A stretch of 64,000 nucleotides of DNA from Cupriavidus pauculus (GCF_003854935.1 NZ_CP033970.1:248001-312000); one strand, 5' to 3'. Positions 7,668-17,474 are shown, numbered from the stretch's first letter. The notes: generated by a model from the letters alone, not told the origin. Program-made: numbers and translations.

Positions 7668-10600
7668 TTACACGGACATGTCGCGCGCCTCGGGCTTGCG
7701 GTCGTCGAACCAGCGGTAGAGCACCGGCACCATCACCAGCGTCAGCAGCGTCGACGTGATCAGCCCGCCAATCACCACCACGGCCAGCGGCCGCTGCACC
7801 TCGGAGCCCGGCCCCGACGAGAACAGGAACGGCACCAGGCCCAGCATCGCGATGGTCGCGGTCATCATCACCGGCCGGAACCGCTGCGTGGCGCCGCGCA
7901 CCACGGCGTTGCGCAGCGACATGCCCTGCTCGCGCAGCGTGCGGATGTACGACACCAGCACCACGCCGTTCAGCACCGCCATGCCCCACAGCGCGATAAA
8001 GCCCACCGACGCCGGCACCGACAGGTATTCACCCGTGACGAACAGCCCGATGATGCCGCCGATCGACGCGAACGGCAGCACCGTGATGATCAGCGTGGCA
8101 AAGCGCAGCGAGTTGAACAGCAGGAACAGCAGGAAGAAGATCGCCGCGATGGTGAGCGGCACGATCAGCTGCAGGTGGCCCATGGCGCGTTCCATGTTCT
8201 GGAACTGGCCACCCCACTCGTAGTAGTAGCCCTCCGGCAGCTTGACCTTGCTCTCCGTGGCCGACTGCAGCTCGGCCACGAAGCCGCCCAGGTCGCGGTC
8301 CTTCACGTTGATCATCACCACCACGCGGCGCTTGGCCATCTCGCGGCTGATCTGCGCGGGGCCGTCGCTGACCTCGATCTTCGCCACGCTCTGCAGCGGC
8401 ACCTGCACGCCGTCCGGCGCCTGCACCAGCAGGTTGCGGATGGCCTGCACGTTGCTGCGGAATTCCTCGGGCAGGCGCACGGCCGCCGCAAAGCGGCGCT
8501 CGCCCTCGAAGATGTCCGTGGCACGCTTGCCGCCGATGGCGATCTCGATGATGTCGTGGATGTCCGACACGTTCAGCCCGTAGCGCGCGATGGCCGCCCG
8601 GTCGATCTCGATCGACAGGTACTGCTGGCCCGAGATCCGCTCGATCCGGATGTCCTGCGAGCCCTGGATGCCGCCCGCCACGCGCGCGATCTCGCCGGCC
8701 AGGTCACGCAGCTTGTCCAGGTCGTCGCCGAAGATCTTCACGGCGATGTCCGAGCGCACGCCGCTGACCATCTCGTCCACGCGGTCCGAAATCGGCTGCG
8801 CCATCACGATCTGCACGCCGGGAATGGCCTTGAGCTTCTCGCGGATGGCGTTGGCGATGTCGTCCTGCGTCCAGCCGTCGGGCCACTCGTCGCGGTCCTT
8901 CAGGCTGGCAATCGGGGTCGACTCGTTCTGGCCTTGCGGGTCGGCCGGGCTTTCGCCGCGGCCCACGCCGGACACCACCGACTTCACGCCGGGCACTTCC
9001 AGCACCAGCTTGTTGGCCTGCTTCTCCAGCTTGATCGACTCTTCCAGCGAGATGTTCGGCACGCGGTCGATGGCCGGCACGATCGAGCCTTCCTTCATCT
9101 CCGGGATGAACGACGTGCCCAGCATCGGCACGATCAGCACCGTGGCCACGAACATCCCCACCGCGCCCAGCACCGTCTTCTTGCTGTTGAGCAGCGCCCA
9201 GTGCAGCATGCGCAGGTAGTGGCGCTTCATGAACGCGATGATGCGCGTGTCATGCTCGGCGCCGCCCTTGAGCAGGTACGACGACAGCACCGGCGACAGC
9301 GTCAGCGACAGGAACAGCGAGATCGCCAGCGCGATCGAGATGGTCACGGCCAGCGGCGCGAACATCTTGCCTTCCATGCCCTGCAGCGTCATCAGCGGCA
9401 GGAACACCAGGATGATGATGCCCACGCCCACGATCACCGGCGTGGCCACCTCCTGCACGGCCTTGACCAGGATCTCCGTGCGCGTGAGCCCGCTCTTGTC
9501 GGCGTGGCCCAGCCGCTCGAACGCGTTCTCCACCACCACCACCGATCCGTCCACCATCAGGCCGATGGCGATGGCCAGCCCCCCCAGCGACATCAGGTTG
9601 GCCGACAGCCCCATGCGGTTCATCACCATGAACGTCAGCAGCGGCGTCAGCACCAGCGTGGCCAGCACGATGACCGACGAGCGCACGTCTCCCAGGAACA
9701 GGAACAGCACGATCACCACCAGCACCACGCCTTCGAGCAGCACCTTGGTGACCGTCCACAGCGCGGCGTCCACCAGTTCGCTGCGGTCGTAGTACGGCAC
9801 GATCTGCAGGCCGCCGGGGATCATGCCCTTGTCGTTGATCTCGGCCACGCGGGCCTTGATCCGGCTCACCACCTCCTTGGCGTTGCCGCCGCGCATCATC
9901 ATCACGATGCCGCCCACGGCCTCGGTCTGGCCGTTCTTGACCAGCGCGCCCTGGCGCACCTCGTGGCCGATGGTCACCTGCGCCACGTCGCGCAGGTACA
10001 CCGGCGTGCCGTTGACCTCCTTGAGCACGATGCTGCCGATGTCCTCCACGCCCTTGGCCAGGCCCACGCCGCGAATCAGGTACTGCTCCGCGTAGTGCGG
10101 CAGCACGCCGCCCCCGGAGTTGGCGTTGTTGCGCGCCAGCGCCTGGTAGACCTGCTGGATGTTGACCTCGTAGTGGCGCATCCGCTCCGGGTTGACCAGT
10201 GCCTGGTACTGCCGCACGAAGCCGCCCTGCGAGTTGATTTCCGCCACGCCCGGGATCGACCGCAGCAGCGGCCGCACCACCCAGTCCTGCGCGATGCGGC
10301 GCTCGGCCAGCTCTTCCTGCGTCAGTTCGCGGTTGCCGTCGTCGGCGCGGTCCAGCGTGTACTGGTACACCTCGCCCAGGCCGGTCGAGACCGGGCCCAG
10401 CACCGGCGCCACGTCCTGGGGCATGCGCCCGCCCACCTCGATCAGCCGCTCCATGACCAGCTGCCGCGCGAAGTAGACGTCGGTCTTGTCGGTGAACACG
10501 AGCGTGATCAGCGACAGGCCGGCCTTGTTCAGCGAGCGCATTTCCTCCAGCCCGGGCAGGCCGGTCATCGACATTTCGATGGGCACCGTGACAAAGCGCT

Positions 10601-10784
10601 CCACTTCCTCGGGCGAGCGGCCGGTGGCTTCCGTGGCGATCTGCACCTGGACGTTGGTCACGTCCGGGAACGCATCGACCGACAGCTTGCCCGCCGCCCG
10701 CAGCCCGAAGAAGAACAGCACTACCGCCACCACGCACACCACCAGCCGCTGCTTGATCGCGGCTTCCACAAGCGATGTCATCAT
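7668..10784 (-). CDS. Heavy-metal efflux RND pump, CzcA/CusA family
   Basis: 1038-residue inner-membrane proton antiporter that exports metal ions through a tripartite channel. It has the HME-RND features: N-terminal helix, the early motif VDAFPDVTNVQVQI, twelve transmembrane helices and two large periplasmic loops. Helix 4 reads AIAIGLMVDGSVVVVENAF, with Asp412 and the downstream Glu as proton-relay acids. This helix-4 form differs from the DFG-type of classical CzcA, so the metal (Zn/Co/Cd versus Ni or Cu/Ag) is not settled. It is the last gene of a three-gene operon, starting 6 bases after the fusion-protein stop. No regulator or sensor genes lie next to it. Confidence 0.93.
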   Translation of the reverse strand: MMTSLVEAAIKQRLVVCVVAVVLFFFGLRAAGKLSVDAFPDVTNVQVQIATEATGRSPEEVERFVTVPIEMSMTGLPGLEEMRSLNKAGLSLITLVFTDKTDVYFARQLVMERLIEVGGRMPQDVAPVLGPVSTGLGEVYQYTLDRADDGNRELTQEELAERRIAQDWVVRPLLRSIPGVAEINSQGGFVRQYQALVNPERMRHYEVNIQQVYQALARNNANSGGGVLPHYAEQYLIRGVGLAKGVEDIGSIVLKEVNGTPVYLRDVAQVTIGHEVRQGALVKNGQTEAVGGIVMMMRGGNAKEVVSRIKARVAEINDKGMIPGGLQIVPYYDRSELVDAALWTVTKVLLEGVVLVVIVLFLFLGDVRSSVIVLATLVLTPLLTFMVMNRMGLSANLMSLGGLAIAIGLMVDGSVVVVENAFERLGHADKSGLTRTEILVKAVQEVATPVIVGVGIIILVFLPLMTLQGMEGKMFAPLAVTISIALAISLFLSLTLSPVLSSYLLKGGAEHDTRIIAFMKRHYLRMLHWALLNSKKTVLGAVGMFVATVLIVPMLGTSFIPEMKEGSIVPAIDRVPNISLEESIKLEKQANKLVLEVPGVKSVVSGVGRGESPADPQGQNESTPIASLKDRDEWPDGWTQDDIANAIREKLKAIPGVQIVMAQPISDRVDEMVSGVRSDIAVKIFGDDLDKLRDLAGEIARVAGGIQGSQDIRIERISGQQYLSIEIDRAAIARYGLNVSDIHDIIEIAIGGKRATDIFEGERRFAAAVRLPEEFRSNVQAIRNLLVQAPDGVQVPLQSVAKIEVSDGPAQISREMAKRRVVVMINVKDRDLGGFVAELQSATESKVKLPEGYYYEWGGQFQNMERAMGHLQLIVPLTIAAIFFLLFLLFNSLRFATLIITVLPFASIGGIIGLFVTGEYLSVPASVGFIALWGMAVLNGVVLVSYIRTLREQGMSLRNAVVRGATQRFRPVMMTATIAMLGLVPFLFSSGPGSEVQRPLAVVVIGGLITSTLLTLVMVPVLYRWFDDRKPEARDMSV

Positions 10785-10790
10785 GGCGGC

Positions 10791-11948
10791 TTACCCCTGT
10801 TCCAGTCGCTTGCGCTCGTTGTCGAGGTGGAACGCGCCCTCCACGACCACGCGGTCGCCCGACTTGATGCCGCTCTGCACCACGCGCATGCCGTCGCTCT
10901 CCGAGCCCAGCTTCACCTTGGTCAGGCGGTACTGGCCCGGCGCGGTTTCCACGTACACCTGCTCGTCGTTGCCGTCACGCACCACGGCGGACCCCGGCAC
11001 CACCAGCGTGTCCACCGGCTTGCCGGCGATCAGCATGCTGGCCAGCATGGCCGGCTTCAGGCGCCCTTCCTTGTTCTCCAGCTCGGTGCGGACCAGCACC
11101 GTGCGCGACTGCGGATTCACGGTGCGGCCAACGTAGATCAGCTTGCCCGTGATGCGGCCGTTGCTGTTGGCCAGCGACGGCACCTCGATATCCACGGCCT
11201 GGCCCTCGGCCACCTGCGCGGCCTGCTGCTCGGGCACCTCGGCCACCACCCAGACGCGCGACAGGTCGGCCACGGTGTACAGCGCGTCGGCCGGCTGCAC
11301 CACCTGGCCCTGGGCCACGTTGCGCTCCACCACCGTGCCGTTGATGCTGGAGAACACCGGCGAATACGATTCGATGCTGCCGTTCTTGGCCAGCGTGGCA
11401 ATGGCCTGGGCCGACATGCCCAGCACGCGCAGCTGGTCGCGGTAGGCGCGCATCTCGGCCGCGGCAATCGCGTACTCGCTCTGGCGGCGCTGCAGTTCGG
11501 CGCGGCCGATCACGTCGGCGTCGAACAGCTGGCGCGCGCGCTCGGCGTTGCGGGCCTGCAGCTCGTTCTGCGCCTCGGCCTTCAGGAACGCCATCTGCGC
11601 GGCGCCCAGTTCGCTGCTGTGCAGGCGCGCCAGCACCTGGCCGGCCTTCACTTCCTGGCCCAGGATGGCGTACAGGTCGGTCACGCGGCCGGTAACGGTG
11701 GCGCCGATGCGCGACACGCGCTGTTCGTCGAAGTCGACGCGGCCGGCCACGCGCAGCATCTCGCTGAACGGGGACGTGGCCACCACGGCCACCTTGAGGG
11801 TCTTCTGGAGGTTTTCTTCGGGCTTGACCACGCCGGGCGGCAGCTTGGGCGCCTCGGCAACGGCTTCGGGCTCCTTGGAGCAGCCGGCCAGCGACAGCGC
11901 CAGCACAACGGCGGCGGCAATGGAAAGCAGGGAATGGTTGGGGCGCAT
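10791..11948 (-). CDS. RND efflux membrane-fusion lipoprotein, CzcB/CusB family
   Basis: 385-residue periplasmic adaptor that connects pump and outer-membrane channel. It has a lipoprotein signal ending in LAGC with Cys23 as lipidation site. Then come the beta-barrel/lipoyl halves (GATVTGRVTDLYAILGQEVK; SSINGTVVERNVAQGQVVQP), a helical hairpin (residues about 120-185) and a membrane-proximal domain (VVVEGAFHLDNERKRLEQG). There is no long His-rich N-terminal metal-binding tail. It is tightly coupled to its neighbours: 2 bases after the outer-membrane gene and 6 before the pump gene. Confidence 0.92.
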   Translation of the reverse strand: MRPNHSLLSIAAAVVLALSLAGCSKEPEAVAEAPKLPPGVVKPEENLQKTLKVAVVATSPFSEMLRVAGRVDFDEQRVSRIGATVTGRVTDLYAILGQEVKAGQVLARLHSSELGAAQMAFLKAEAQNELQARNAERARQLFDADVIGRAELQRRQSEYAIAAAEMRAYRDQLRVLGMSAQAIATLAKNGSIESYSPVFSSINGTVVERNVAQGQVVQPADALYTVADLSRVWVVAEVPEQQAAQVAEGQAVDIEVPSLANSNGRITGKLIYVGRTVNPQSRTVLVRTELENKEGRLKPAMLASMLIAGKPVDTLVVPGSAVVRDGNDEQVYVETAPGQYRLTKVKLGSESDGMRVVQSGIKSGDRVVVEGAFHLDNERKRLEQG

Positions 11949-11950
11949 GG

Positions 11951-13357
11951 TCAGTTCAGATTCGGGGATACAGGCATGGAGGGCGCGGGGCCGGTGGGGG
12001 CACCGGGCGTGGCCGACATGAGCTTTTCAATCTGGATGGCGGCGATCTGCATCTCGTACTGCGCGTTGATCAGCTCGGTGCGCGCATTGCGCAGCACGCG
12101 CTGCGCGTCCAGGTAGTCCAGGATGCCGCGCTCGCCAAAGCGGTAGGCGGCTTCCGCCACGCCCAGCGCCGACTCGGCCTCGCGCACGATGCCCGATTCG
12201 AGCGCCGTGACCTGGGCCTGCGTGATCTCGTACTGCTGGAACGCGGTGTCCAGCTCCTGGGTCAGTTCGAACTCGCGCGCTTCCAGCGCGGTGCGCGCCT
12301 GCGTGGCCTGCGCCGTGGCCTCGCCCACGGGGCCGCTGCGGCGGTCCCAGAGCGGAATCGTCATCACCAGGCCGATCTGCGAGACGTTGTTGTCCGGCTG
12401 GCGGTCGGTGCTGGCCCGCAGCGCCACCTCGGGCAGCCGCAGCGAGCGCTGGTAATCCACGCCCAGCCGCGCGCGTTCCAGTTCGCTGCGGCGCTGGATC
12501 AGCTCGGCGTTGTTGGCCTGCATGGTGTCGCGCAACACGGCCAGCGTGGGGATGTCGGGCGTGTTGGCCAGGCTGCCGTGCAGCCCATAGCGCATCGGCA
12601 TGGCGCCGCCCACCTGCTGGCGCAGCGATGCCTTGGCCTGCTCCACGCGCAGCTCGGCGGTCTGCAGCGTCTTCTGCGCGGCCAGCAGTTCGGTATCGGC
12701 CTTGATCAGTTCGTAGCGCGGCGCCTCGCCCACGTCCACGCGCACCTTGGCGCGTTCCTGGATCTGGCGCATCAGGTTCAGGTCCTCGCGCGCGGCGGCC
12801 AGTTCGGTCTCGCGGCGCAGCACCTGGTAGTACGACGTCTTCACGCGTGCGGCCAGTTCGGCACGAAAGCTCAGCCGCTGCGCCTCGGTCGCCTCCAGCC
12901 CGCGGCCCGCCATGCGCTCGCGCAGGCTGCGCTGGTTCGGATAGTCGAATTTCTGGACCACGGCATACGACGGCGCGTTGCCGCTGGCCACACCCGGCTG
13001 CTTGCCGGACAGGCGCCCGTACATCACTTCCACCTGCGGGTTCGGATACGCACGCGACGTGGTGATGGCCGCGGTGGCGGCATCCACGTTCGCCTGCGCC
13101 GCTTCCACGCCCTTGTTGGTCGATTGGGCGAGTTCCAGCAGTTGGGACAATTCGAAGGTTTCGGCCGCGGGCGTGGTGGCGCGCGGCATGGCCTTGGCGG
13201 CCAGGAGCTGCGTGGACGGCCGCATGGACGACGCCGGGGCGGCGTCCGGCTGGGACTTCGACGCAGCGGCGCCGGCCGGCACCGGCTGGGCGGCCCAGAC
13301 CGGCGCCGCCAATAGCGACAGCGACGCGACCCAGGTCAACGTTTTCTTGGTCTTCAT
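11951..13357 (-). CDS. Outer-membrane efflux channel, CzcC/CusC (TolC) family
   Basis: 468-residue outer-membrane factor. A Sec signal peptide (TLTWVASLSLLAAPVWA) is followed by an Ala/Pro/Ser-rich linker of about 40 residues and two OEP repeats. These are visible as long coiled helices (ARVKTSYYQVLRRETELAAA and RTALEAREFELTQELDTAFQ) with beta segments (GLVMTIPLWDRRSGP). It lacks the lipobox of CusC, so it is probably not acylated. It is the first gene of the operon; 200 bases separate it from the small secreted protein upstream. Confidence 0.92.
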   Translation of the reverse strand: MKTKKTLTWVASLSLLAAPVWAAQPVPAGAAASKSQPDAAPASSMRPSTQLLAAKAMPRATTPAAETFELSQLLELAQSTNKGVEAAQANVDAATAAITTSRAYPNPQVEVMYGRLSGKQPGVASGNAPSYAVVQKFDYPNQRSLRERMAGRGLEATEAQRLSFRAELAARVKTSYYQVLRRETELAAAREDLNLMRQIQERAKVRVDVGEAPRYELIKADTELLAAQKTLQTAELRVEQAKASLRQQVGGAMPMRYGLHGSLANTPDIPTLAVLRDTMQANNAELIQRRSELERARLGVDYQRSLRLPEVALRASTDRQPDNNVSQIGLVMTIPLWDRRSGPVGEATAQATQARTALEAREFELTQELDTAFQQYEITQAQVTALESGIVREAESALGVAEAAYRFGERGILDYLDAQRVLRNARTELINAQYEMQIAAIQIEKLMSATPGAPTGPAPSMPVSPNLN

Positions 13358-13557
13358 GTCGGAAAGGTTCTAACGGTACGGCTGCCCGGCAACCCACGCC
13401 GCACCGTGCCGCCATGCGGGCCGGGCGTCAGTTCAGGACACCGGGTGCATTGACAGGCAGGGCACGCCGCGACACACGCGGTTCGCGGACAGATCGGGGG
13501 CGCAAGGGCAAGGAAAGCGCGCCACCCGGCAGGAACGCCGGGCGGGGGCCTGGAGAA

Positions 13558-14073
13558 TCAGGCGCGCAGGTTGGGCGGGCGGAACAGCCCTTCGGATTCG
13601 AACGTGGTGCGGGCCGTGGGCGCCAGGAACAGGTCGTCCACGGACAGGCCAGGCTTGAAGGTGGGCAGCACGAACAGCGCGCTGGTTTCGTCCACCGCGT
13701 CGAACAGGTCGAGCGGGTCGAGCAGATCGGCGGACCAGATGTTGCAGTAGCCCGGCGGCGGGCCGTCATCGGCCACGTCGTCGGCGCCGTAGTCCGGGTC
13801 GCCCGGCAGCACGAGCTGCGACAGGTCGTCGCCGGTGGCCAGCATCGCGTAATCGGGCGTCTCGGTCGTCATGCCGGCCGCCGCCTCGATCGCGGCATCG
13901 ACCTGCGCGTCCGCGCGCACGTTCGCCGCTGCCGTGAACGACAGCGCGGACAGGCACAGGGCAGTCAGCAGGAAGAGGACGAAACGTAACAAGATGGGGG
14001 CGCGATTGCAGACAATTGCGAACAATGCCGGATATGCATTGCTGCGGGACAGCATTGTAACCGAACGCAACAT
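13558..14073 (-). CDS. Small exported acidic protein in the CzcI position
   Basis: Up to 171 residues; the true start is uncertain. The annotated start gives a basic leader before a hydrophobic stretch (LLRFVLFLLTALCLSALSF) that looks like a signal peptide, so a TTG or later ATG could be used. The mature part is acidic (LVLPGDPDYGADDVADDG) with a single Cys, and ends in FRPPNLRA. I cannot assign a family. In metal-resistant Cupriavidus, a small periplasmic protein (CzcI) often precedes czcC; this gene sits in the same place, but sequence similarity to CzcI is not convincing by eye. Confidence 0.6.
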   Translation of the reverse strand: MLRSVTMLSRSNAYPALFAIVCNRAPILLRFVLFLLTALCLSALSFTAAANVRADAQVDAAIEAAAGMTTETPDYAMLATGDDLSQLVLPGDPDYGADDVADDGPPPGYCNIWSADLLDPLDLFDAVDETSALFVLPTFKPGLSVDDLFLAPTARTTFESEGLFRPPNLRA

Positions 14074-14236
14074 GGACTCGTAAAACGGCCATGAGTTCCA
14101 GCCTGCAGGCCGCCGGTACGACTCTTATTCGTCACAAATTGGCCGGAAAGCGGCGCCTGGCGTGCAAAAGCTGCAAAGCGAGATAACCGGAAAAAAGCCG
14201 GCGCGCAGGCGGCCGGCTCTCTGCTTCCCCCGGCCG

Positions 14237-15367
14237 TCAGGCAGCCTTGGCGTCCAGCGCCGGGTAGTCGGTCAGGCCACGGGCGCCGCCGCCAAACAGC
14301 GTGTCGCGGTCGTGCAGGGCCAGCGGCGCGCCGGTCCGCAGCCGCTCGGGCAGGTCCGGGTTGGCCACGAACGGCCGGCCGAACGCGATCAGGTCCGCCC
14401 AGCCTTCGCGCAGCGCCGCGTCGGCCCGCTCGGCCGTGTACTTGCCGGCGTAGATCAGCGTGCCCGGGAATACCTCGCGCAGGCGCTGCTTGAACGCCAG
14501 CGGCATGTGCGGTGCATCTTCCCAGTCGGCTTCGGCAATGTGCAGGTAGCCCACGCCAAGCTCGCCCAGCAGCCGGGCGGCCGCCGTGTAGGTAGTCTCG
14601 GGATCGGCATCGACGCAGCCATTGAGCGTGGTCAGCGGGGCCAGCCGGATGCCGACGCGCGTACGGTCGCCGGTGCCCTCGATCAGCGCCTGGGCCACTT
14701 CGCCCAGAAAACGCAGCCGGTTTTCCAGCGAGCCGCCGTAGGCGTCCGTGCGGTGGTTGGCGCCGGAATCGATGAACTGGTTGACCAGGTAGCCGTTGGC
14801 CGCGTGCAACTCCACGCCGTCAAAGCCGGCTTCCATGGCATGGCGGGCCGCCTGGCGGAACTGGTCGACGATCGCCTGGATCTCGTCCACGGCCAGCGCG
14901 CGCGGCGCCGACGCCTGCACGAAGCCCGGCGTGCCGTCCTGGCCGGCGGCAAAGACGTTCACCCCGGTGGCCTGGATGGCCGACGACGACACCGGCGACT
15001 GCCCGCCCAGCAGGCTGGTGTGGCTCAGCCGGCCCACGTGCCAGAGCTGCGCGAAGATGCGCCCGCCCGCCGCGTGCACGGCCGACGTGACCTTGCGCCA
15101 GCCGGCCACCTGCTCCGGCGTATGAATGCCCGGCGTCCACGCATAGCCCTTGCCCAGCGGGGCAATCCACGTGCCCTCGGCCACGATCAGCCCGGCGCTG
15201 GCGCGCTGGGCGTAGTACGCGGCCATCAGGTCGTTGGCCACGTCGCCGGGCTGGCTGGCGCGCGAGCGCGTCATCGGCGGCATGACGATCCGGTTGGGCA
15301 GCGTCAGGCTGCCGAGCTGGTGGGGCTGGAACAGCGGCGCGGCGGTATCGATCGGGGAAGTAGGCAT
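14237..15367 (-). CDS. Old Yellow Enzyme family alkene reductase (NemA-like)
   Basis: 376-residue FMN-dependent ene-reductase that reduces activated C=C bonds or nitro compounds with NAD(P)H. It has the OYE barrel: N-terminal LPNRIVMPPMTRSRA, RIFAQLWHVGRLSH, the substrate-binding pair in HAANGYLVNQFIDSGANHRT, DAYGGSLENRLRF, and a C-terminal FMN phosphate segment (ADLIAFGRPFVANPDLP). Length fits the family. Its promoter contains a 72-bp element also found before the aldo/keto reductase 0.9 kb upstream, so both are likely switched on by the same, probably electrophile-responsive, regulator. Confidence 0.93.
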   Translation of the reverse strand: MPTSPIDTAAPLFQPHQLGSLTLPNRIVMPPMTRSRASQPGDVANDLMAAYYAQRASAGLIVAEGTWIAPLGKGYAWTPGIHTPEQVAGWRKVTSAVHAAGGRIFAQLWHVGRLSHTSLLGGQSPVSSSAIQATGVNVFAAGQDGTPGFVQASAPRALAVDEIQAIVDQFRQAARHAMEAGFDGVELHAANGYLVNQFIDSGANHRTDAYGGSLENRLRFLGEVAQALIEGTGDRTRVGIRLAPLTTLNGCVDADPETTYTAAARLLGELGVGYLHIAEADWEDAPHMPLAFKQRLREVFPGTLIYAGKYTAERADAALREGWADLIAFGRPFVANPDLPERLRTGAPLALHDRDTLFGGGARGLTDYPALDAKAA

Positions 15368-15399
15368 CGGAAACTCCTGTTAACCATTCGGAATGGTCA

Positions 15400-15471
15400 C
15401 AGTGTGCCCGCTGCGCTCTTGCGGATTAAGCCTTGAATCGACGAAATACCTTTGAAACAGGATCAACAATC
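15400..15471. promoter_or_regulatory. Shared upstream element, copy 1 (OYE gene)
   Basis: 72-bp stretch, ungapped and 56/72 identical to 16328-16399. The best conserved core is TTGCGGATTAAGCC, followed by ATCGACGAA and ATCAACAAT. It starts 33 bases upstream of the OYE start codon. A further 15-base palindrome, ACCATTCGGAATGGT, lies at 15383-15397 in the leader. Confidence 0.75.
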
Positions 15472-15477
15472 GCCCGT

Positions 15478-16281
15478 TCAGTCCCACTGCGGTGCCAGGC
15501 CGTCCGGGCTCACTTCGCGGCCATTGCGCTCCAGCGCGGCGATGGCGGCCATGTCGGCATCGTCCAGCTTCAGGTCGCGCGCCAGCAGGTTGCTGGCCAG
15601 GTTCTCGCGCCGCGTGGACGACGGGATCACCGCGTAGCCAAGCTGCAGCGCCCAGGCCAGCGCCACCTGCGCCACCGTGGCGTGGTGTTTGTCGGCAATG
15701 CGCGCCAGCACGGGGTCCTTCAGCACCTTGCCGTAGGCCAGCGTCATGTACGACGTCACGGCGATGCCCTGCTCCTGCAGGAACGCCGCCAGCTTGCGGT
15801 TCTGCAGGTACGGGCTCAGTTCGATCTGGTTGGTGGCGATCTGCCCGGCGCCCACCACGTCGATGGCCTGGCGCGTCAGGTCGATATTGAAATTCGACAC
15901 GCCGATCTGGCGCGTCAGCCCCTGCGCCTTGGCGTCCGCCAGCGCGGCCATGAACTCGGGCTGCGGCACGCCGTTGCCGGGCGCCGGCCAGTGGATCAGC
16001 GTCAGGTCAACGTAGTCGGTCCGCAGCTTGTCCAGGCTCTCGCGCAGGCTGTGCACAAGCTTGTCGGCCGGGTAGTTGGCCGTCCAGATCTTGGTGGTCA
16101 CGAACAGATCGCCGCGCGCCACGCCGCTTTCGGCCAGCGCCTGGCCCACGTCGGCTTCGTTGCCGTAGATCTGGGCCGTATCGACGGCGCGATAGCCAAG
16201 TTCCAGTGCCTGGCGCACCGAGTCCACGGCCGCCTGGCCGGTCAGACGGAACGTGCCGACGCCGAAGGATGGGATGCTCAT
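15478..16281 (-). CDS. Aldo/keto reductase (DkgB-like)
   Basis: 267-residue NADPH-dependent carbonyl reductase, similar to 2,5-diketo-D-gluconate reductase B, acting on aldehydes and methylglyoxal-like substrates. The catalytic tetrad is visible: Asp and Tyr in [16 protein letters not shown], Lys in FVTTKIW and His in [10 protein letters not shown]. Further motifs are QIGVSNFNI and [14 protein letters not shown]. The stop is 7 bases from the regulatory element of the next gene, so the two reductases have separate promoters but share a control element. Confidence 0.92.
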   Translation of the reverse strand: MSIPSFGVGTFRLTGQAAVDSVRQALELGYRAVDTAQIYGNEADVGQALAESGVARGDLFVTTKIWTANYPADKLVHSLRESLDKLRTDYVDLTLIHWPAPGNGVPQPEFMAALADAKAQGLTRQIGVSNFNIDLTRQAIDVVGAGQIATNQIELSPYLQNRKLAAFLQEQGIAVTSYMTLAYGKVLKDPVLARIADKHHATVAQVALAWALQLGYAVIPSSTRRENLASNLLARDLKLDDADMAAIAALERNGREVSPDGLAPQWD

Positions 16282-16327
16282 GGGTCAACTCCTGTGATGG
16301 GAAAGCGGCATCTCGCCGCGGATGACG

Positions 16328-16399
16328 CAGTGTGCCGGATTGGCCGTTGCGGATTAAGCCGCGTATCGACGAATCACCATTGAGCCGGAATCAACAATC
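16328..16399. promoter_or_regulatory. Shared upstream element, copy 2 (aldo/keto reductase gene)
   Basis: Partner of 15400-15471, starting 47 bases upstream of the aldo/keto reductase start. It has the same order of conserved blocks: CAGTGTGCC, TTGCGGATTAAGCC, ATCGACGAA, ATCAACAATC. Conservation without gaps over 72 bases, while adjacent DNA differs, points to a regulator plus polymerase binding region. Confidence 0.75.
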
Positions 16400-16511
16400 A
16401 GCCGCCCCGCTGTTATCGCATCCTCGAAGGCCACCTTCTTGAAATGCAAATTGCCTGGGGGGCGGCGCTGCCGCACAGTCTGCTCCCACAATCCTGAAAA
16501 AGGAGGAGACG

Positions 16512-17474
16512 ATGCTGCGAATCATGCTGGCCGGCGCGGTACTGGCGCTGACCCAAGGGACGGCGCTGGCCGACACCTATCCTGCGCGCCCCGTGCGGCT
16601 GCTGGTCGGCTACGCGCCGGGCGGCCCGGTGGACACGGCCGCGCGCATCTACGCCGACTACATGGGCCGGGTGCTCAAGCAGCCGGTGGTCGTGGACAAC
16701 CGCGCCGGGGCCAGCGGCGCCATTGCCGCCGGCATGACCACCAGCGCGAAGCCCGACGGCTACACGCTCTACTTCGTGGCCAGTCCCACCATGACGATGA
16801 CCCCGCTGATCCAGAAATCGGTCAGCTTCAAGCCCGCGCAGGACTTCAGCTACGTGGGGCTAATCACCGACTACACCAACGTCCTGCTGCTGAACAAGGA
16901 CTTCCCGGCCAAGAACGTCGACGAACTGGTGGCCTACGCGCGCAAGCATCCGGGCGAGGTCAGCTACGGGTCGGCCGGCGTGGGCGCGTCGAACCACCTG
17001 TCGGCCGAATTGCTGGCGCAGATGACCGGCGTGAAGATGCTGCACGTGCCGTACAAGGGCAACGCGCCGGCCATGGCCGACGTGATGAGCGGCAAGGTCA
17101 CGTTCATGTTCGACATCACCGGCACCGCCATCGGCCACATCCAGGGCGGCAAGGTGCGCGCGCTGGCCGTCACGTCGAAGACGCGCAACGCCGCGCTGCC
17201 GACAGTGCCGACGCTGGTGGAATCGGGCCTCAAGCAGTACGACCTGACCGGCTGGTACGGCCTGGTCGGCCCGCCGGGCATGCCGGCCGACGTGGTGGAC
17301 CGGCTGGTCAAGGCCCAGCAGGCCGTGGGACAGGACCCCGCGTTCCGCACGCGCATGACGGAGGTGGGCTACGACCTGAACATCACCGGCCCGGCGCCGC
17401 TGCAGGACCGCATCAAGCGCGAACTGGCGCTGTGGGGCAAGGTGGTGAAGACCGCCGGCATCGAGGTGGAATAG
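16512..17474 (+). CDS. Bug/TctC-family periplasmic solute receptor
   Basis: 320-residue periplasmic binding protein with a signal peptide ending in GTALA/DTYP. Bug signatures include YPARPVRLLVGYAPGGPVD, VVVDNRAGASGAIAA and MLHVPYKGNAPAMADVMSG. These receptors usually bind carboxylates, sometimes for TctAB permeases, but no permease genes are nearby. A strong AGGAGGAG precedes ATG 16512. It is followed by an acyl-CoA ligase 148 bases downstream on the same strand, so the ligand may be the acid activated by that ligase (inference). Confidence 0.92.
   Translation: MLRIMLAGAVLALTQGTALADTYPARPVRLLVGYAPGGPVDTAARIYADYMGRVLKQPVVVDNRAGASGAIAAGMTTSAKPDGYTLYFVASPTMTMTPLIQKSVSFKPAQDFSYVGLITDYTNVLLLNKDFPAKNVDELVAYARKHPGEVSYGSAGVGASNHLSAELLAQMTGVKMLHVPYKGNAPAMADVMSGKVTFMFDITGTAIGHIQGGKVRALAVTSKTRNAALPTVPTLVESGLKQYDLTGWYGLVGPPGMPADVVDRLVKAQQAVGQDPAFRTRMTEVGYDLNITGPAPLQDRIKRELALWGKVVKTAGIEVE

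Noticed and set aside
7569-12116. Plus-strand open frame of 1515 codons over the RND operon
   Set aside because: Antisense shadow of the pump and fusion genes; His/Gln/Arg-rich with no family motif.
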